The position numbers were made by a program, and so were the translations under genes. From Streptomyces sp. NBC_00510 (GTDB taxonomy: Bacteria; Actinomycetota; Actinomycetes; Streptomycetales; Streptomycetaceae): a DNA stretch of 64,000 bases. The notes under the pieces were generated by a model. The model searched no databases and was not told where the DNA came from. It saw only the letters and a list, made by a program, of their open reading frames with translations. The stretch spans positions 4,411,501 through 4,475,500 of the forward strand of contig CP107851.1 in the NCBI GenBank assembly GCA_036013505.1, read 5' to 3'. This document shows, one piece after another, positions 30,964 through 39,971 of this stretch. Numbering within the stretch: position 1 is the stretch's first letter; every line of letters begins with the position of its first letter.

Positions 30964-31177
30964 TTGAGTGCCCCCCAACGTACCGCATCCGAGCGGCTGC
31001 ACGATGTGTGCAGCCAAGATCAGCTCGCGGGGGCCATCGACGGATGAGTGTACGTGTTCGCGGGCCGGGCGTCGAATGCGTCGCGTGTCCGGGCGCGGTT
31101 CGGCGCGGTTGCGCGCGGTTCCGACCGGAACGTGAACTCGTGTGCTCCGGTACCGCCGGGTCTGCGACGATGCAGGC

Positions 31178-32395
31178 ATGACCGCTGCAACTGAACGACG
31201 CGTGTCGGCCCGCATCGGGTCGATCTCCGAGTCCGCGACGCTCGCCGTGGACGCGAAGGCCAAGGCCCTCAAGGCCGCCGGGCGACCGGTCATCGGCTTC
31301 GGAGCCGGCGAGCCCGACTTCCCGACGCCCGACTACATCGTCGAGGCGGCCGTGGAGGCGTGCCGCAATCCGAAGTACCACCGCTACACCCCGGCCGGCG
31401 GCCTGCCGGAGCTGAAGGCCGCGATCGCCGCCAAGACGCTGCGCGACTCCGGCTACGAGGTCGACGCCTCCCAGATCCTGGTCACCAACGGCGGCAAGCA
31501 GGCCATCTACGAGGCCTTCGCCGCGATCCTCGACCCGGGTGACGAGGTCATCGTCCCGGCGCCGTACTGGACGACCTACCCGGAGTCGATCCGGCTGGCC
31601 GGCGGTGTCCCGGTGGATGTGGTCGCCGACGAGACGACCGGTTACCGGGTCTCCGTCGAGCAGCTGGAGGCCGCCCGCACGGAGAAGACCAAGGTCGTGC
31701 TCTTCGTGTCGCCGTCCAACCCGACCGGCGCCGTCTACACCGAGGCCGAGACCGAGGCGATCGGCCGCTGGGCCGTCGAGCACGGCCTGTGGGTGCTGAC
31801 CGACGAGATCTACGAGCACCTGGTCTACGGGGGCGCCGCCGCGGTCTCGCTGCCGGCGCTCTTCCCCGAGCTGCGCGACAAGTGCGTGGTCGTCAACGGC
31901 GTGGCCAAGACCTACGCCATGACCGGCTGGCGCGTGGGGTGGATCATCGGCCCCAAGGACGTCGTCAAGGCCGCCACCAACCTGCAGTCGCACGCCACCT
32001 CGAACGTGAGCAACGTCGCGCAGGTCGCCGCCCTGGCCGCCGTCTCCGGTGACCTGGTGGCCGTGGCCGAGATGCGGAAGGCCTTCGACCGCCGCCGCCA
32101 GACCATCGTGCGGATGCTCAACGAGATCCCCGGTGTCGTCTGCCCCGAGCCGGAGGGCGCGTTCTACGCGTACCCGTCGGTCAAGGCGCTGCTCGGCAAG
32201 GAGATCCGCGGCAAGCGGCCGCAGAGCTCGGTGGAGCTGGCCGGGCTGATCCTGGAGGAGGCCGAGGTCGCCGTGGTCCCGGGCGAGGCCTTCGGCACCC
32301 CCGGCTACCTGCGCCTGTCGTACGCGCTCGGTGACGAGGACCTCGTCGAGGGCGTCTCCCGGCTGCAGAAGCTGCTGGGCGAGGCCAAGGCCTGA
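31178..32395 (+). CDS. aspC: Aspartate aminotransferase, PLP-dependent
   Basis: A class I/II aminotransferase (405 aa), probably interconverting aspartate/2-oxoglutarate and oxaloacetate/glutamate. Visible are the N-terminal [13 protein letters not shown] loop, SPSNPTG (179-184), DEIY near 209-212 and the PLP-binding K244 in [13 protein letters not shown]. The ATG at 31178 was chosen because the preceding in-frame start adds a non-homologous 12 residues. It is divergent from tRNA-Trp and followed by a very strong terminator. Confidence 0.93.
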   Translation: MTAATERRVSARIGSISESATLAVDAKAKALKAAGRPVIGFGAGEPDFPTPDYIVEAAVEACRNPKYHRYTPAGGLPELKAAIAAKTLRDSGYEVDASQILVTNGGKQAIYEAFAAILDPGDEVIVPAPYWTTYPESIRLAGGVPVDVVADETTGYRVSVEQLEAARTEKTKVVLFVSPSNPTGAVYTEAETEAIGRWAVEHGLWVLTDEIYEHLVYGGAAAVSLPALFPELRDKCVVVNGVAKTYAMTGWRVGWIIGPKDVVKAATNLQSHATSNVSNVAQVAALAAVSGDLVAVAEMRKAFDRRRQTIVRMLNEIPGVVCPEPEGAFYAYPSVKALLGKEIRGKRPQSSVELAGLILEEAEVAVVPGEAFGTPGYLRLSYALGDEDLVEGVSRLQKLLGEAKA

Positions 32396-32406
32396 GCCGA
32401 CCGCCC

Positions 32407-32442
32407 CGCGGGCCCCCGGACCGGCCGGTCCGGGGGCCCGCG
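32407..32442 (+). terminator. Perfect 36-bp palindrome after aspC
   Basis: CGCGGGCCCCCGGACCGG (32407-32424) is followed directly by its exact reverse complement (32425-32442), 12 bp past the aspC stop. It is a likely terminator, ending just inside the upstream region of the next gene. Confidence 0.85.
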
Positions 32443-32524
32443 TGTGTGTGCGGGCAAGCGCTCGTTCGGGGAAAGCGACCGAAAGAGGTACCGGCACCCC
32501 CCGCCGGTGCGGCAGGATCTGTGG

Positions 32525-33538
32525 ATGGCACGCGATGTATCCCTCCTCCCCAAGGCGCACCTCCACCTGCACTTCACCGGCTCGATGCGGCCCGCGACGC
32601 TGCTGGAGCTCGCCGACAAGTACGGGGTGCACCTCCCCGAGGCACTGACCTCGGGCGAGCCGCCCAGTCTGCGCGCGACCGACGAGCGCGGGTGGTTCCG
32701 CTTCCAGCGCCTGTACGACATCGCGCGTTCCGTGCTCCGCTCCCCCGACGACATCCGCCGTCTGGTGCGCGAGGCCGCCGAGGAGGACGCCCGCGACGGA
32801 TCGGGGTGGCTGGAGATACAGGTCGACCCCACCTCGTACGCGCCGCGCCTGGGCGGGCTGATCCCGGCGCTGGAGATCATCCTGGACGCGGTGGAGACCG
32901 CCTCCCGGGACACGGGCGTGGGCATGGCCGTCCTCGTCGCCGCCAACCGCACCAAGCACCCGCTGGACGCCCGTACGCTGGCCCGGCTCGCGGTGCGCTA
33001 CACGGACCGCGGGGTGGTCGGCTTCGGGCTCTCCAACGACGAGCGCCGGGGGCTGGCCAGGGACTTCGACCGCGCCTTCGCCATCGCCCGGGAGGGCGGC
33101 CTGCTGGCGGCCCCGCACGGCGGCGAGCTGGCGGGCGCGGGCAGCGTCCGCGACTGCCTGGACGACCTGCACGCCAGCCGCATCGGGCACGGCGTGCGGG
33201 CGGCGGAGGACCCGCGGCTGATGGCGAAGCTCGCCGAGCGCGGCGTGACCTGCGAGGTCTGCCCCGCGTCCAACGTCGCCCTGGGCGTCTACGAGCAGCC
33301 CGAGCAGGTGCCGCTGCGCACCCTCTTCGACGCCGGGGTGCCGATGGCGCTCGGCGCCGACGACCCGCTGCTGTTCGGCTCCCGGCTCGCCGCGCAGTAC
33401 GAACTGGCCCGGGACGCGCACGGCTTCACCGACGAGGAGCTGGCCGAACTGGCCCGCCAGTCGGTGCGCGGTTCCGCGGCGCCGGAGGGCGTGCGGACCA
33501 AGCTCCTGGCGGGGATCGACGACTGGCTCAGCGACTGA
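32525..33538 (+). CDS. add: Adenosine deaminase homologue
   Basis: A 337-aa metal-dependent deaminase of the adenosine/adenine deaminase family. Metal histidines H14 and H16 lie in KAHLHLHFTGS; the catalytic HGGE motif, RIGHGV and GADDPLLFG (paired aspartates) are all present. The usual HLDGS after the first histidines is HFTGS here, so an aspartate otherwise common in the substrate pocket is replaced. Substrate preference should be treated as unproven. The ATG at 32525 fits the family start. The 3' end overlaps the convergent tetR gene by 11 bp. Confidence 0.87.
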   Translation: MARDVSLLPKAHLHLHFTGSMRPATLLELADKYGVHLPEALTSGEPPSLRATDERGWFRFQRLYDIARSVLRSPDDIRRLVREAAEEDARDGSGWLEIQVDPTSYAPRLGGLIPALEIILDAVETASRDTGVGMAVLVAANRTKHPLDARTLARLAVRYTDRGVVGFGLSNDERRGLARDFDRAFAIAREGGLLAAPHGGELAGAGSVRDCLDDLHASRIGHGVRAAEDPRLMAKLAERGVTCEVCPASNVALGVYEQPEQVPLRTLFDAGVPMALGADDPLLFGSRLAAQYELARDAHGFTDEELAELARQSVRGSAAPEGVRTKLLAGIDDWLSD

Positions 33539-34136
33539 TCCCGGCCAGGACCGTGCGGGCGACGGCGAGCGCGAAGTCGTCCAGCGGCTGGTCGTCGACG
33601 GGTTCGCCCAGGTAGCAGTTGAGGAAGCCGCGCTGGAAGCACGCGCCGAGCAGCAGCGCGGCGGCCGCCTCGGGGTCGGCGTCGGCCCGGATGCGCCCGC
33701 TGTCGCGCTCCGCGCGCAGGTAGCGGGCGAGCTCCCGCAGCGGCACGTGCGGCCCGGAGCCCATGGGGCGCAGTGCGTCACGGTGCCGTGCCAGCAGCGC
33801 GGGCTCCGCGAAGAGCGAGGCGGCGATCGGCACGCTGGACTCGTAGAAGAGGACCGCGGTGCGCGCGATGTCGGTGAGGCAGCTCTCGACGCTGCGGTCG
33901 CCCGGGTCGGCGGTGAGCTCGGCCATGAGCGGCCCGAGCCGCGGCGCCCGCTCCTTGAGCACCTGGACGAACAACTCCTCCTTGCTGCTGAAGTGCTTGT
34001 AGAGCGCGGCCTCCGAGCAGCCGGCCGCCTTCGCGATCTCCTTGGTGGTGGTGCGGGCGAGGCCGATGGTGCGCATCAGGCGCTCGGCGGCGTCCAGGAT
34101 CCGCGTCCGGGTGGGTGTTGACTCGGGGGTGAGCAT
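33528..34136 (-). CDS. TetR/AcrR family repressor
   Basis: A 202-aa regulator. The N-terminal helix-turn-helix is TRTRILDAAERLMRTIG, then TTTKEIAKAAGCSEAALYKHF (about residues 9-53); the rest is the ligand-binding helical domain. It is divergent from a NAD(P)-binding protein gene across a 48-bp gap packed with ACTCACCC/GGGTGAGT half-sites, so it probably represses itself and that neighbour. Confidence 0.9.
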   Translation of the reverse strand: MLTPESTPTRTRILDAAERLMRTIGLARTTTKEIAKAAGCSEAALYKHFSSKEELFVQVLKERAPRLGPLMAELTADPGDRSVESCLTDIARTAVLFYESSVPIAASLFAEPALLARHRDALRPMGSGPHVPLRELARYLRAERDSGRIRADADPEAAAALLLGACFQRGFLNCYLGEPVDDQPLDDFALAVARTVLAGISR

Positions 34137-34137
34137 G

Positions 34138-34169
34138 CACTCACCCTAAGGGTGAGTGAGTACTCACCC
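34138..34169. promoter_or_regulatory. TetR operator with three half-sites
   Basis: ACTCACCC at 34139-34146, GGGTGAGT at 34150-34157 and ACTCACCC at 34162-34169. The first two form a perfect palindrome with a TAA spacer (34138-34158); the last two form a second one with a 4-bp spacer. It lies between the divergent tetR and NAD(P)-binding protein genes. Confidence 0.75.
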
Positions 34170-34184
34170 ACCAGGGAGGGAACG

Positions 34185-34817
34185 ATGGACATCACGGTGT
34201 TCGGCGCGACCGGGGGCATAGGCCGGCAGATCGTGCGCCAGGCGCTGACCGCGGGGCACCGCGTCACCGCGGTGGTGCGCGACCCGGCACGGCTGCCCGT
34301 GACGGGATCCGGCCTGGAGGTCGTCACGGCGTCGCTGACCGACCCGGAGCCGCTGCGCGCGGCGGTCGCCGGGCGGGACGCGGTGCTCTCCGGTCTCGGG
34401 CCGCGCCGCCGCAGGGACGCGGGGATCGCCACCGCGGTCACCCGTCCGGTCCTGCGGGCCATGGAGGCGGAGGGCGTGCGCCGCTTCGTGGCGGTCAGCG
34501 CGGCCCCGCTGGGCCCGGTCCCGGAGGACGAGACGCTGCTCGGCCGGATCACCGCACCCGTCGTCTCTGGGCTGCTGCGGCCCGTCTACGACGACCTGCG
34601 GGCGATGGAGGACGAGATGCGCCGCAGCGCCACCGACTGGACCGCCGTACGGCCTCCGAAGCTCAGCGACAGGCCGCTGACCGGGGTCTACCGGACCGCG
34701 CTCAACGCCAATCTGCGCGGCGGCTTCACCATCGGCCGCGCCGACGTGGCGCACGCGATGCTCGCGGTGGTCGACGACGCGGCGACGCTGAAGCAGGCGG
34801 TCGGGGTGGCGTACTAG
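34185..34817 (+). CDS. NAD(P)-binding NmrA-like oxidoreductase
   Basis: A 210-aa Rossmann protein. The nucleotide loop GATGGIGRQ follows strand 1 (MDITVF). VSAAPLGPVP lies where short-chain reductases have their active serine, but no clear YxxxK pair follows, so it resembles atypical SDR/NmrA sensors or quinone reductases. The ATG at 34185 follows GGGAGGG. It is divergent from a TetR gene and probably controlled by it. Substrate unknown. Confidence 0.85.
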   Translation: MDITVFGATGGIGRQIVRQALTAGHRVTAVVRDPARLPVTGSGLEVVTASLTDPEPLRAAVAGRDAVLSGLGPRRRRDAGIATAVTRPVLRAMEAEGVRRFVAVSAAPLGPVPEDETLLGRITAPVVSGLLRPVYDDLRAMEDEMRRSATDWTAVRPPKLSDRPLTGVYRTALNANLRGGFTIGRADVAHAMLAVVDDAATLKQAVGVAY

Positions 34818-34868
34818 TACGAGGGGTGGACCGGGAGCGGTGCGACGAGAACGGCGCCCCGCGGCGGC

Positions 34869-35924
34869 CTAGAGGCTGACGCCGACCGTCACCGGCTCGT
34901 TGACCAGGGTGATCCCGAAGGCCGCGTGGACGCCCTCGACGACCTCGCGGGCCAGTGCGAGCAGGTCGGCGGTCGTGGCCCCGCCCCGGTTGGTGAGGGC
35001 GAGGGTGTGCTTGCTGGAGATCCGCGCGGGGCCGGTGCCGTAGCCCTTGGCGAAGCCCGCCTTGTCGATCAGCCAGGCGGCGGAGGTCTTGATGCGGCCG
35101 TCGCCCGCGGGGTAGGCGGGGGGCGTGACGTCCGGGCCGAGGCGGTCGTGGACACGGGCCAGGAAGTCCGCGTGACCGGCCTCGGTGAGGACCGGGTTGG
35201 TGAAGAAGGAGCCCGCCGACCAGGTGTCGTGGTCCTCCGGGTCCAGCACCATGCCCTTGCCCGAGCGCAGCTTCAGCACCGTCTCGCGGGCGGTGGCCAG
35301 GGGTACCCGGTCGCCCGTCCCGACGCCGAGGGCGCGGGCCGTCTCCGCGTACTTCAGCGGGCCGGACATGCCGCCGGCGTCCTCCAGGGCGAAGCGCACG
35401 CGCAGCACGACGTGGCGCGCGGGGTCCGCCTTGAAGCGGCTGTGCCGGTAGGAGAAGGCGCACGCGGCGTTGTCCAGGACGACCGTCTTGCCGGTGGTGC
35501 GGTCGTACGCGACCACCTCGGTGATCGTGCTGGCGACCTCCTGGCCGTACGCGCCCACGTTCTGGATGGGCGTGGCCCCGGAGGAGCCCGGGATGCCGGC
35601 CAGGCACTCGACGCCCGCCAGGCCCGCCTCCACGGTGCGGGCGACGGCGTCCGTCCAGACCTCGCCCGCCGCGAGCTCCAGCTCGGTGCCGCTGAGCTGG
35701 AAGCCGCTGGTGGCGATGCGCAGCGCGGTGCCCGCGAAGCCCTCGTCGCCGATCACCAGGTTGCTGCCGCCGCCGATGACCAGCAGCGGCGTCCCGGCCG
35801 CGTCCGCCTCCCGGACGGCCTCGACGACCTCGGCGTCCGTGGTCGCCGTCACCAGGCGGGTGGCGGGGCCACCGAGGCGGAAGGTGGTCAGGGGTGCGAG
35901 CGGGGCGTCGTTGAGTACGTGCAC
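34869..35924 (-). CDS. murB: UDP-N-acetylmuramate dehydrogenase
   Basis: MurB (351 aa) reduces UDP-GlcNAc-enolpyruvate to UDP-MurNAc in peptidoglycan synthesis, using FAD and NADPH. FAD-binding IGGGSNLVIGDEGF (about 48-61), GIPGSSGATPIQNVGAYGQE, the catalytic-serine segment GSFFTNPVL and the C-terminal glutamate in VNEPVTVG are present. Length is near the usual 340-350 aa. Confidence 0.95.
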   Translation of the reverse strand: MHVLNDAPLAPLTTFRLGGPATRLVTATTDAEVVEAVREADAAGTPLLVIGGGSNLVIGDEGFAGTALRIATSGFQLSGTELELAAGEVWTDAVARTVEAGLAGVECLAGIPGSSGATPIQNVGAYGQEVASTITEVVAYDRTTGKTVVLDNAACAFSYRHSRFKADPARHVVLRVRFALEDAGGMSGPLKYAETARALGVGTGDRVPLATARETVLKLRSGKGMVLDPEDHDTWSAGSFFTNPVLTEAGHADFLARVHDRLGPDVTPPAYPAGDGRIKTSAAWLIDKAGFAKGYGTGPARISSKHTLALTNRGGATTADLLALAREVVEGVHAAFGITLVNEPVTVGVSL

Positions 35925-35936
35925 GGCATTCAGGTT

Positions 35937-35976
35937 ACGGGGCGGGCGGCCCCGCCAGGGATGCCGCCCGCCCCGT
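35937..35976 (-). terminator. Thiolase gene terminator
   Basis: A perfect 14-bp inverted repeat (35937-35950, ACGGGGCGGGCGGC, with 35963-35976) between the thiolase stop and the murB start. Confidence 0.85.
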
Positions 35977-35981
35977 ACGGA

Positions 35982-37151
35982 TCAGAGCGCCTCGAGGACC
36001 GTCGCGTTGGCGAGGCCGCCCGCCTCGCACATGGTCTGCAGCGCGTAGCGGGCGCCACGGGCCCGCATGGCGTGGACGAGGGTGGTCATCAGCCGGGTGC
36101 CGCTGGCGCCGAGCGGGTGGCCCAGCGCGATGGCGCCACCGTTGACGTTGACCTTGGCCGGGTCGGCGCCGGTCTCCTGCAGCCAGGCGAGGACGACGCT
36201 GGCGAAGGCCTCGTTGACCTCGAACAGGTCGACGTCCGCCAGGTCCAGCCCGGCGCGGCGCAGCACCCGCTCGGTGGCCGGAATGACCCCGGTCAGCATC
36301 AGCAGGGGGTCGGAGCCGGTGACCGCGAAGCTGTGCAGCCGGGCGAGCGGACGCAGGCCCAGGCGCTCCGCGGTCTCGCTGCTGGTGATCAGCACGGCGG
36401 AGGCCCCGTCGTTGACCGGGCTGCTGTTGCCGGCCGTGACCGACCAGTCGATCTGCGGGAAGCGCTCGGCGTAGCCGGGGTCGGCGAAGGCGGGGCGCAG
36501 CCCGGCGAGGATCTCCGGGGTGGTCGCGGGACGGACGGACTCGTCCGTGGTGAGCCCGGCCAGCGGCGCGACCTCGGCGTCGAAGGCGCCGGCCGACCAG
36601 GCGGCGGCGGCTTTGCGGTGCGACTCGGCGGCGAAGGCGTCCATCGCCTCCCGGCCCAGCGACCACTTGGCGGCGATCAGCTCCGCGCTGACGCCCTGCG
36701 GCAGCAGTCCGCCCGGGAAGCGCGCGGCGACGCCGGGGCCGAACGGGTCCGCGCCGGGCGGCACGTTGGACCACATGGGCACCCGGCTCATCGACTCCAC
36801 ACCGCAGGCCACGACGACGTCGTAGGCGCCGGCGATGACACCCTGCGCGGCGAAGTGCACGGCCTGCTGGGAGGAGCCGCACTGCCGGTCGACCGTGGTG
36901 GCCGGGACGGAGTCGGGGAAGCCCGCCGACAGCCAGGCCCAGCGGGTGGTGTTCATGGCCTGCTCGCCGACCTGGTCGACGGTGCCGCCGATGACGTCGT
37001 CGACCAGCGCCGGGTCGATGCCGCTGCGGCCGACGAGCTCCTTGAGGGTGTGGGCGAGCAGTTCCACCGGGTGCGTCCCGGCGAGCGCCCCGCCCGGCTT
37101 GCCCTTGCCGATGGGGGTGCGGACGGCTTCGACGATGACGGCGTCGCGCAT
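35982..37151 (-). CDS. Acetyl-CoA C-acyltransferase (thiolase)
   Basis: A 389-aa thiolase, probably cleaving 3-ketoacyl-CoA in beta-oxidation or a related catabolic route. Nucleophile C91 (VDRQCGSS), H345 (LGHPLGASGTR) and acid/base C375 (MCEAGGLAN) are all present. The last motif differs from the common CIGGG form, as in steroid/branched-chain-type thiolases. It is divergent from an HxlR regulator with 118 bp between, suggesting control by that regulator. Confidence 0.92.
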   Translation of the reverse strand: MRDAVIVEAVRTPIGKGKPGGALAGTHPVELLAHTLKELVGRSGIDPALVDDVIGGTVDQVGEQAMNTTRWAWLSAGFPDSVPATTVDRQCGSSQQAVHFAAQGVIAGAYDVVVACGVESMSRVPMWSNVPPGADPFGPGVAARFPGGLLPQGVSAELIAAKWSLGREAMDAFAAESHRKAAAAWSAGAFDAEVAPLAGLTTDESVRPATTPEILAGLRPAFADPGYAERFPQIDWSVTAGNSSPVNDGASAVLITSSETAERLGLRPLARLHSFAVTGSDPLLMLTGVIPATERVLRRAGLDLADVDLFEVNEAFASVVLAWLQETGADPAKVNVNGGAIALGHPLGASGTRLMTTLVHAMRARGARYALQTMCEAGGLANATVLEAL

Positions 37152-37269
37152 GACGTTCTCGCCTCCTGAGGGTGCGGTGCGTAGTTAGTTTGATTTTCCA
37201 ACGATCGCGTGAGGACGAGGGTAGGACGAGAGGGTTTGACATCACAACCTTCCGTGTGAGACTGACCCG

Positions 37270-37752
37270 GTGAGCCCGACCACACCTGTGCCCCCGCTGC
37301 CGGGGCGCCCCTGCTCGGCGGCCGCGGCGTTGTACGTCGTCGGCGAGAAGTGGGCGCTGCTCGCGGTCCGCGAGATCCTCTACGGCAACCGGCGCTTCGA
37401 CGCCATCGCCCGCAACACGGGCGCACCGCGCGACCGCCTCACCGCGCGGCTGCGCGCCCTGGAGGAGGCCGGCATCGTGGAGCGGCGCGCCTACAGCGAG
37501 CGGCCGCCGCGGTACGAGTACCACCTGACGGAGGCGGGGCGTGACCTCGCGCCGGTCATCCGGGCCCTGGTGGTGTGGGGCGACAAGTGGGCGGTGGACG
37601 AGCCGCCGGTCGTGCTCCGGCACCGGGACGACCATCCGGTGGACGCGGTCGAGTACTGCCGCGCGTGCGGCGAGGAGGTCCACGACCGCGACCTGGCGCT
37701 CGACATCCGCAGCGAGGGGTGGACGCCCGCGGGGCGGACGGGGTCCGGGTAG
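37270..37752 (+). CDS. HxlR family transcriptional regulator
   Basis: A 160-aa winged-helix regulator. CSAAAALYVVGEKWALLAVRE and RLTARLRALEEAGIVERRAY match the HxlR DNA-binding fold; the N-terminal cysteine (C17) is in the position used for redox sensing in some members. A C-terminal CRACGEEV segment adds two more cysteines. The start is GTG. It is divergent from the thiolase gene. Confidence 0.9.
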   Translation: MSPTTPVPPLPGRPCSAAAALYVVGEKWALLAVREILYGNRRFDAIARNTGAPRDRLTARLRALEEAGIVERRAYSERPPRYEYHLTEAGRDLAPVIRALVVWGDKWAVDEPPVVLRHRDDHPVDAVEYCRACGEEVHDRDLALDIRSEGWTPAGRTGSG

Positions 37753-37758
37753 ACCGGA

Positions 37759-37797
37759 GCGCGCGTCACCACCGGACCGGCCGGTGGTGACGCGCGC
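37759..37797. terminator. Bidirectional terminator between hxlR and MFS genes
   Basis: A perfect 17-bp inverted repeat (37759-37775, GCGCGCGTCACCACCGG, with 37781-37797) between convergent stop codons at 37752 and 37809. Confidence 0.9.
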
Positions 37798-37808
37798 CGG
37801 ACGGGGCG

Positions 37809-39251
37809 TCAGGAAGTCGCGTCGACCAGGGACTTGGGCGGGGCGGAGGCCGACTCGGGGGCCTTCGCGGCGCGTCGGCCCGGGATGAGCAGGGCCGCGA
37901 GCGCTCCGACCGCGACGGCGGACGCGCCCACCCAGAGGGCGGGGGTGAGGCCGTCGACGAACCGCGTCGCCGACTCGTAGCCGCCCTGGGCGGAGAAGAC
38001 CGCCGCGAGGGTCGCGACGCCGAGGGCCCCGCCGACCTCGCGGAGGGCGTTGTTGGCGCCCGAGGCGATGCCCTGCTCCTCCGGCAGGACGCTGCCCATG
38101 ACGATGTTGGCGCTCGGGGCGAAGTACATCGCCATCCCGATGCCGCTCACGATCAGCGCCGGCACCTGTGCCGCGTACGACACGCCCGGCTCGATCACCA
38201 CGGCGAACCAGCCGAGGCCCACCGCCTGCAGGGCGAGTCCGGCGGCGACGACCGGGCGGCCGCCGACGCGGTCGGAGAGGAAGCCCGCGATGGGCGCGAC
38301 GATCATCGGCATGCCCGTCCAGGGCAGCATGCGCAGCCCCGCCTCGGTCGGGGAGTAGCCCGCGACGCCCTGGAGGAACTGGCTGAGCAGGAAGATCGAG
38401 CCGAACATGCCGAGGAACATCAGCAGGCTGGCCGTGTTGACGGCGGCGAAGGCACGGCTGCGGAAGAGCCGCATCGGCAGGATCGGGTTGCGGGCGCGGA
38501 TGCCGTGCCGGACGAAGAGGGCCATCAGCACACCGCCGCCGACGAGTCCGCCGAGGACCGGACCGCTGGTCCAGCCGTCGGCGTTGCCGCGGACGAGGGC
38601 GTAGACGATGCCGAACAGACCCGCGCTGGCGAGCACCGTGCCGGTCACGTCGAGCCGGGGGTCGGGGCCGCGGCTCTCGGCGAGCCGCAGCCGGGCGAGG
38701 GGCAGGAGGAGCACGCCGATCGGGACGTTCAGCCAGAAGATCCACTGCCAGGAGATGTGTTCGGTGAGCGAGCCGCCGATGAGCGGTCCGGCGGCGACCG
38801 CGAGACCGTTCACGGCGCCCCAGATGCCGAACACCATGCCGCGTCGCTCGGGCGGCACGGTGGCCGAGAGCAGGGTGAGGGTCAGCGGCATGAGGATCGC
38901 GGCGCCGACGCCCTGGACGGCGCGGGCGGCGATGAGTTCGCCCATGCCGGGGGCGAGGGCCGCGGCGGCGGAGGCCGCGGAGAAGACGCCGAGGCCCACC
39001 AGGAACATGCGCCGGCGGCCGAAGCGGTCGCCCAGGGCCGCACCGAACATCAGGAGGACGGCGAAGGTGAGCGTGTAGGCGCTCACCGTCCACTCCAGGT
39101 CCTCCAGGGCGCCGCCCAGGTCCGCGCGGATGGAGGGCAGCGCCGTGGTGACGACCAGGTTGTCGAGCGCCGCCATGAACCCGGCGACGCTGGTGATGAC
39201 GAGTGCCCACACGACGCTGCCGCGCCGGCCCTCCGTCGGTTGCTGTGCCAT
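37809..39251 (-). CDS. MFS drug efflux transporter, DHA2 (14-helix) type
   Basis: A 480-aa proton-driven exporter of the EmrB/QacA group. Motif A (GAALGDRFGRRRMF, about 68-81) and motif C-like VLMLPLT/GPLIGG segments are visible, with enough hydrophobic segments for 14 helices. It is the second gene of a TetR-MFS pair; a 16-bp operator like that in front of the tetR gene lies 20 bp upstream of its start. Substrate is unknown but probably a hydrophobic toxic compound. Confidence 0.9.
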   Translation of the reverse strand: MAQQPTEGRRGSVVWALVITSVAGFMAALDNLVVTTALPSIRADLGGALEDLEWTVSAYTLTFAVLLMFGAALGDRFGRRRMFLVGLGVFSAASAAAALAPGMGELIAARAVQGVGAAILMPLTLTLLSATVPPERRGMVFGIWGAVNGLAVAAGPLIGGSLTEHISWQWIFWLNVPIGVLLLPLARLRLAESRGPDPRLDVTGTVLASAGLFGIVYALVRGNADGWTSGPVLGGLVGGGVLMALFVRHGIRARNPILPMRLFRSRAFAAVNTASLLMFLGMFGSIFLLSQFLQGVAGYSPTEAGLRMLPWTGMPMIVAPIAGFLSDRVGGRPVVAAGLALQAVGLGWFAVVIEPGVSYAAQVPALIVSGIGMAMYFAPSANIVMGSVLPEEQGIASGANNALREVGGALGVATLAAVFSAQGGYESATRFVDGLTPALWVGASAVAVGALAALLIPGRRAAKAPESASAPPKSLVDATS

Positions 39252-39270
39252 GAACTCCCCCAGCTGATTA

Positions 39271-39286
39271 GTAATTGATCAATAAC
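39271..39286 (-). promoter_or_regulatory. TetR operator upstream of the MFS gene
   Basis: GTAATTGATCAATAAC, a near-perfect palindrome 20 bp upstream of the transporter start. Its right half TCAATAAC is identical to that of the site at 39904-39919. Confidence 0.65.
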
Positions 39287-39330
39287 TTTCATGGACATGG
39301 GTGGGCCCCGCGGCAGGCCGGCGCGACCCG

Positions 39331-39894
39331 TCAGCCCTTCCCCGGGAAGCGGTCGGCGTAGAGGTCCTCGATCCCCGCCCAGCCGCGCTCGTGCTGTGGG
39401 ACACCGAGCGCCACCAGTACGTTCACGAGCATCCCCGTGCCGAAGAACTCCGCCGCATCGCGGTCACCCACCCCCGTGCGTGCCCTGACGTAGTCCCACA
39501 GGCCCAGCCAGCCGCGCCGGCAGGCCTCGCGGATCTCCTCGTCGTCGACGGCGGCCACGTACATCTGCAACTGCATCCGCAGGACGTCACCGTCCCCGAT
39601 GAGCTCCTGGTACGAGCCGCACATCGCCTCGAACGCCTCCTCCCCCTCCAGCCCCTCGGCCGCCTTCTCGAAGTGCGCCTCGATCGTCTGGACGCACCGC
39701 GCCGCGACGGCCATGAACAGCGCCTTCTTGTTCGGGAAGAGCCGGAAGAGGTACGGCTGCGACACACCCATGCGCTTGGCGATGACGCCGGTGGAGGTGC
39801 CGTTGTAGCCACCCGTGCCGAACTCCGTCATCGCCGCGCGGATCGCCGCCTCGCGACGCTCCTCCGCGCTCATCCGCATGCCGTCACCTGCCAT
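39331..39894 (-). CDS. TetR family repressor of the adjacent MFS pump
   Basis: A 187-aa TetR protein. The HTH (SAEERREAAIRAAMTEFGTG, then STGVIAKRMGVSQPYLFRLF) spans about residues 9-53. The ATG at 39894 is chosen; the upstream frame runs through its own operator. It sits 79 bp before the MFS gene on the same strand. Matching 16-bp operators precede both genes, so it likely represses itself and the pump until a ligand binds. Confidence 0.9.
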   Translation of the reverse strand: MAGDGMRMSAEERREAAIRAAMTEFGTGGYNGTSTGVIAKRMGVSQPYLFRLFPNKKALFMAVAARCVQTIEAHFEKAAEGLEGEEAFEAMCGSYQELIGDGDVLRMQLQMYVAAVDDEEIREACRRGWLGLWDYVRARTGVGDRDAAEFFGTGMLVNVLVALGVPQHERGWAGIEDLYADRFPGKG

Positions 39895-39903
39895 GCCAAG
39901 TAA

Positions 39904-39919
39904 GTTATCAGTCAATAAC
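39904..39919 (-). promoter_or_regulatory. TetR operator upstream of its own gene
   Basis: GTTATCAGTCAATAAC, 10 bp upstream of the tetR start, with arms GTTAT/ATAAC. It shares GT-AT and TCAATAAC with the site at 39271-39286. Confidence 0.65.
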
Positions 39920-39937
39920 AATCCTGGGCAAGAGGAA

Positions 39938-39959
39938 GGCGGCGGGACGCCCCGCCGCC
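39938..39959 (-). terminator. MaoC dehydratase operon terminator
   Basis: A 9-bp stem GGCGGCGGG/CCCGCCGCC (39938-39946, 39951-39959) with a 4-nt loop, 13 bp past the stop of the downstream MaoC gene. Confidence 0.65.
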
Positions 39960-39971
39960 CTCTCCTCACGA

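Noticed and set aside
34926-39210. Long open frames opposite murB, thiolase and MFS genes
   Set aside because: Compositions are arginine/glycine-rich frame shadows; the genes named on the other strand have clear motifs.
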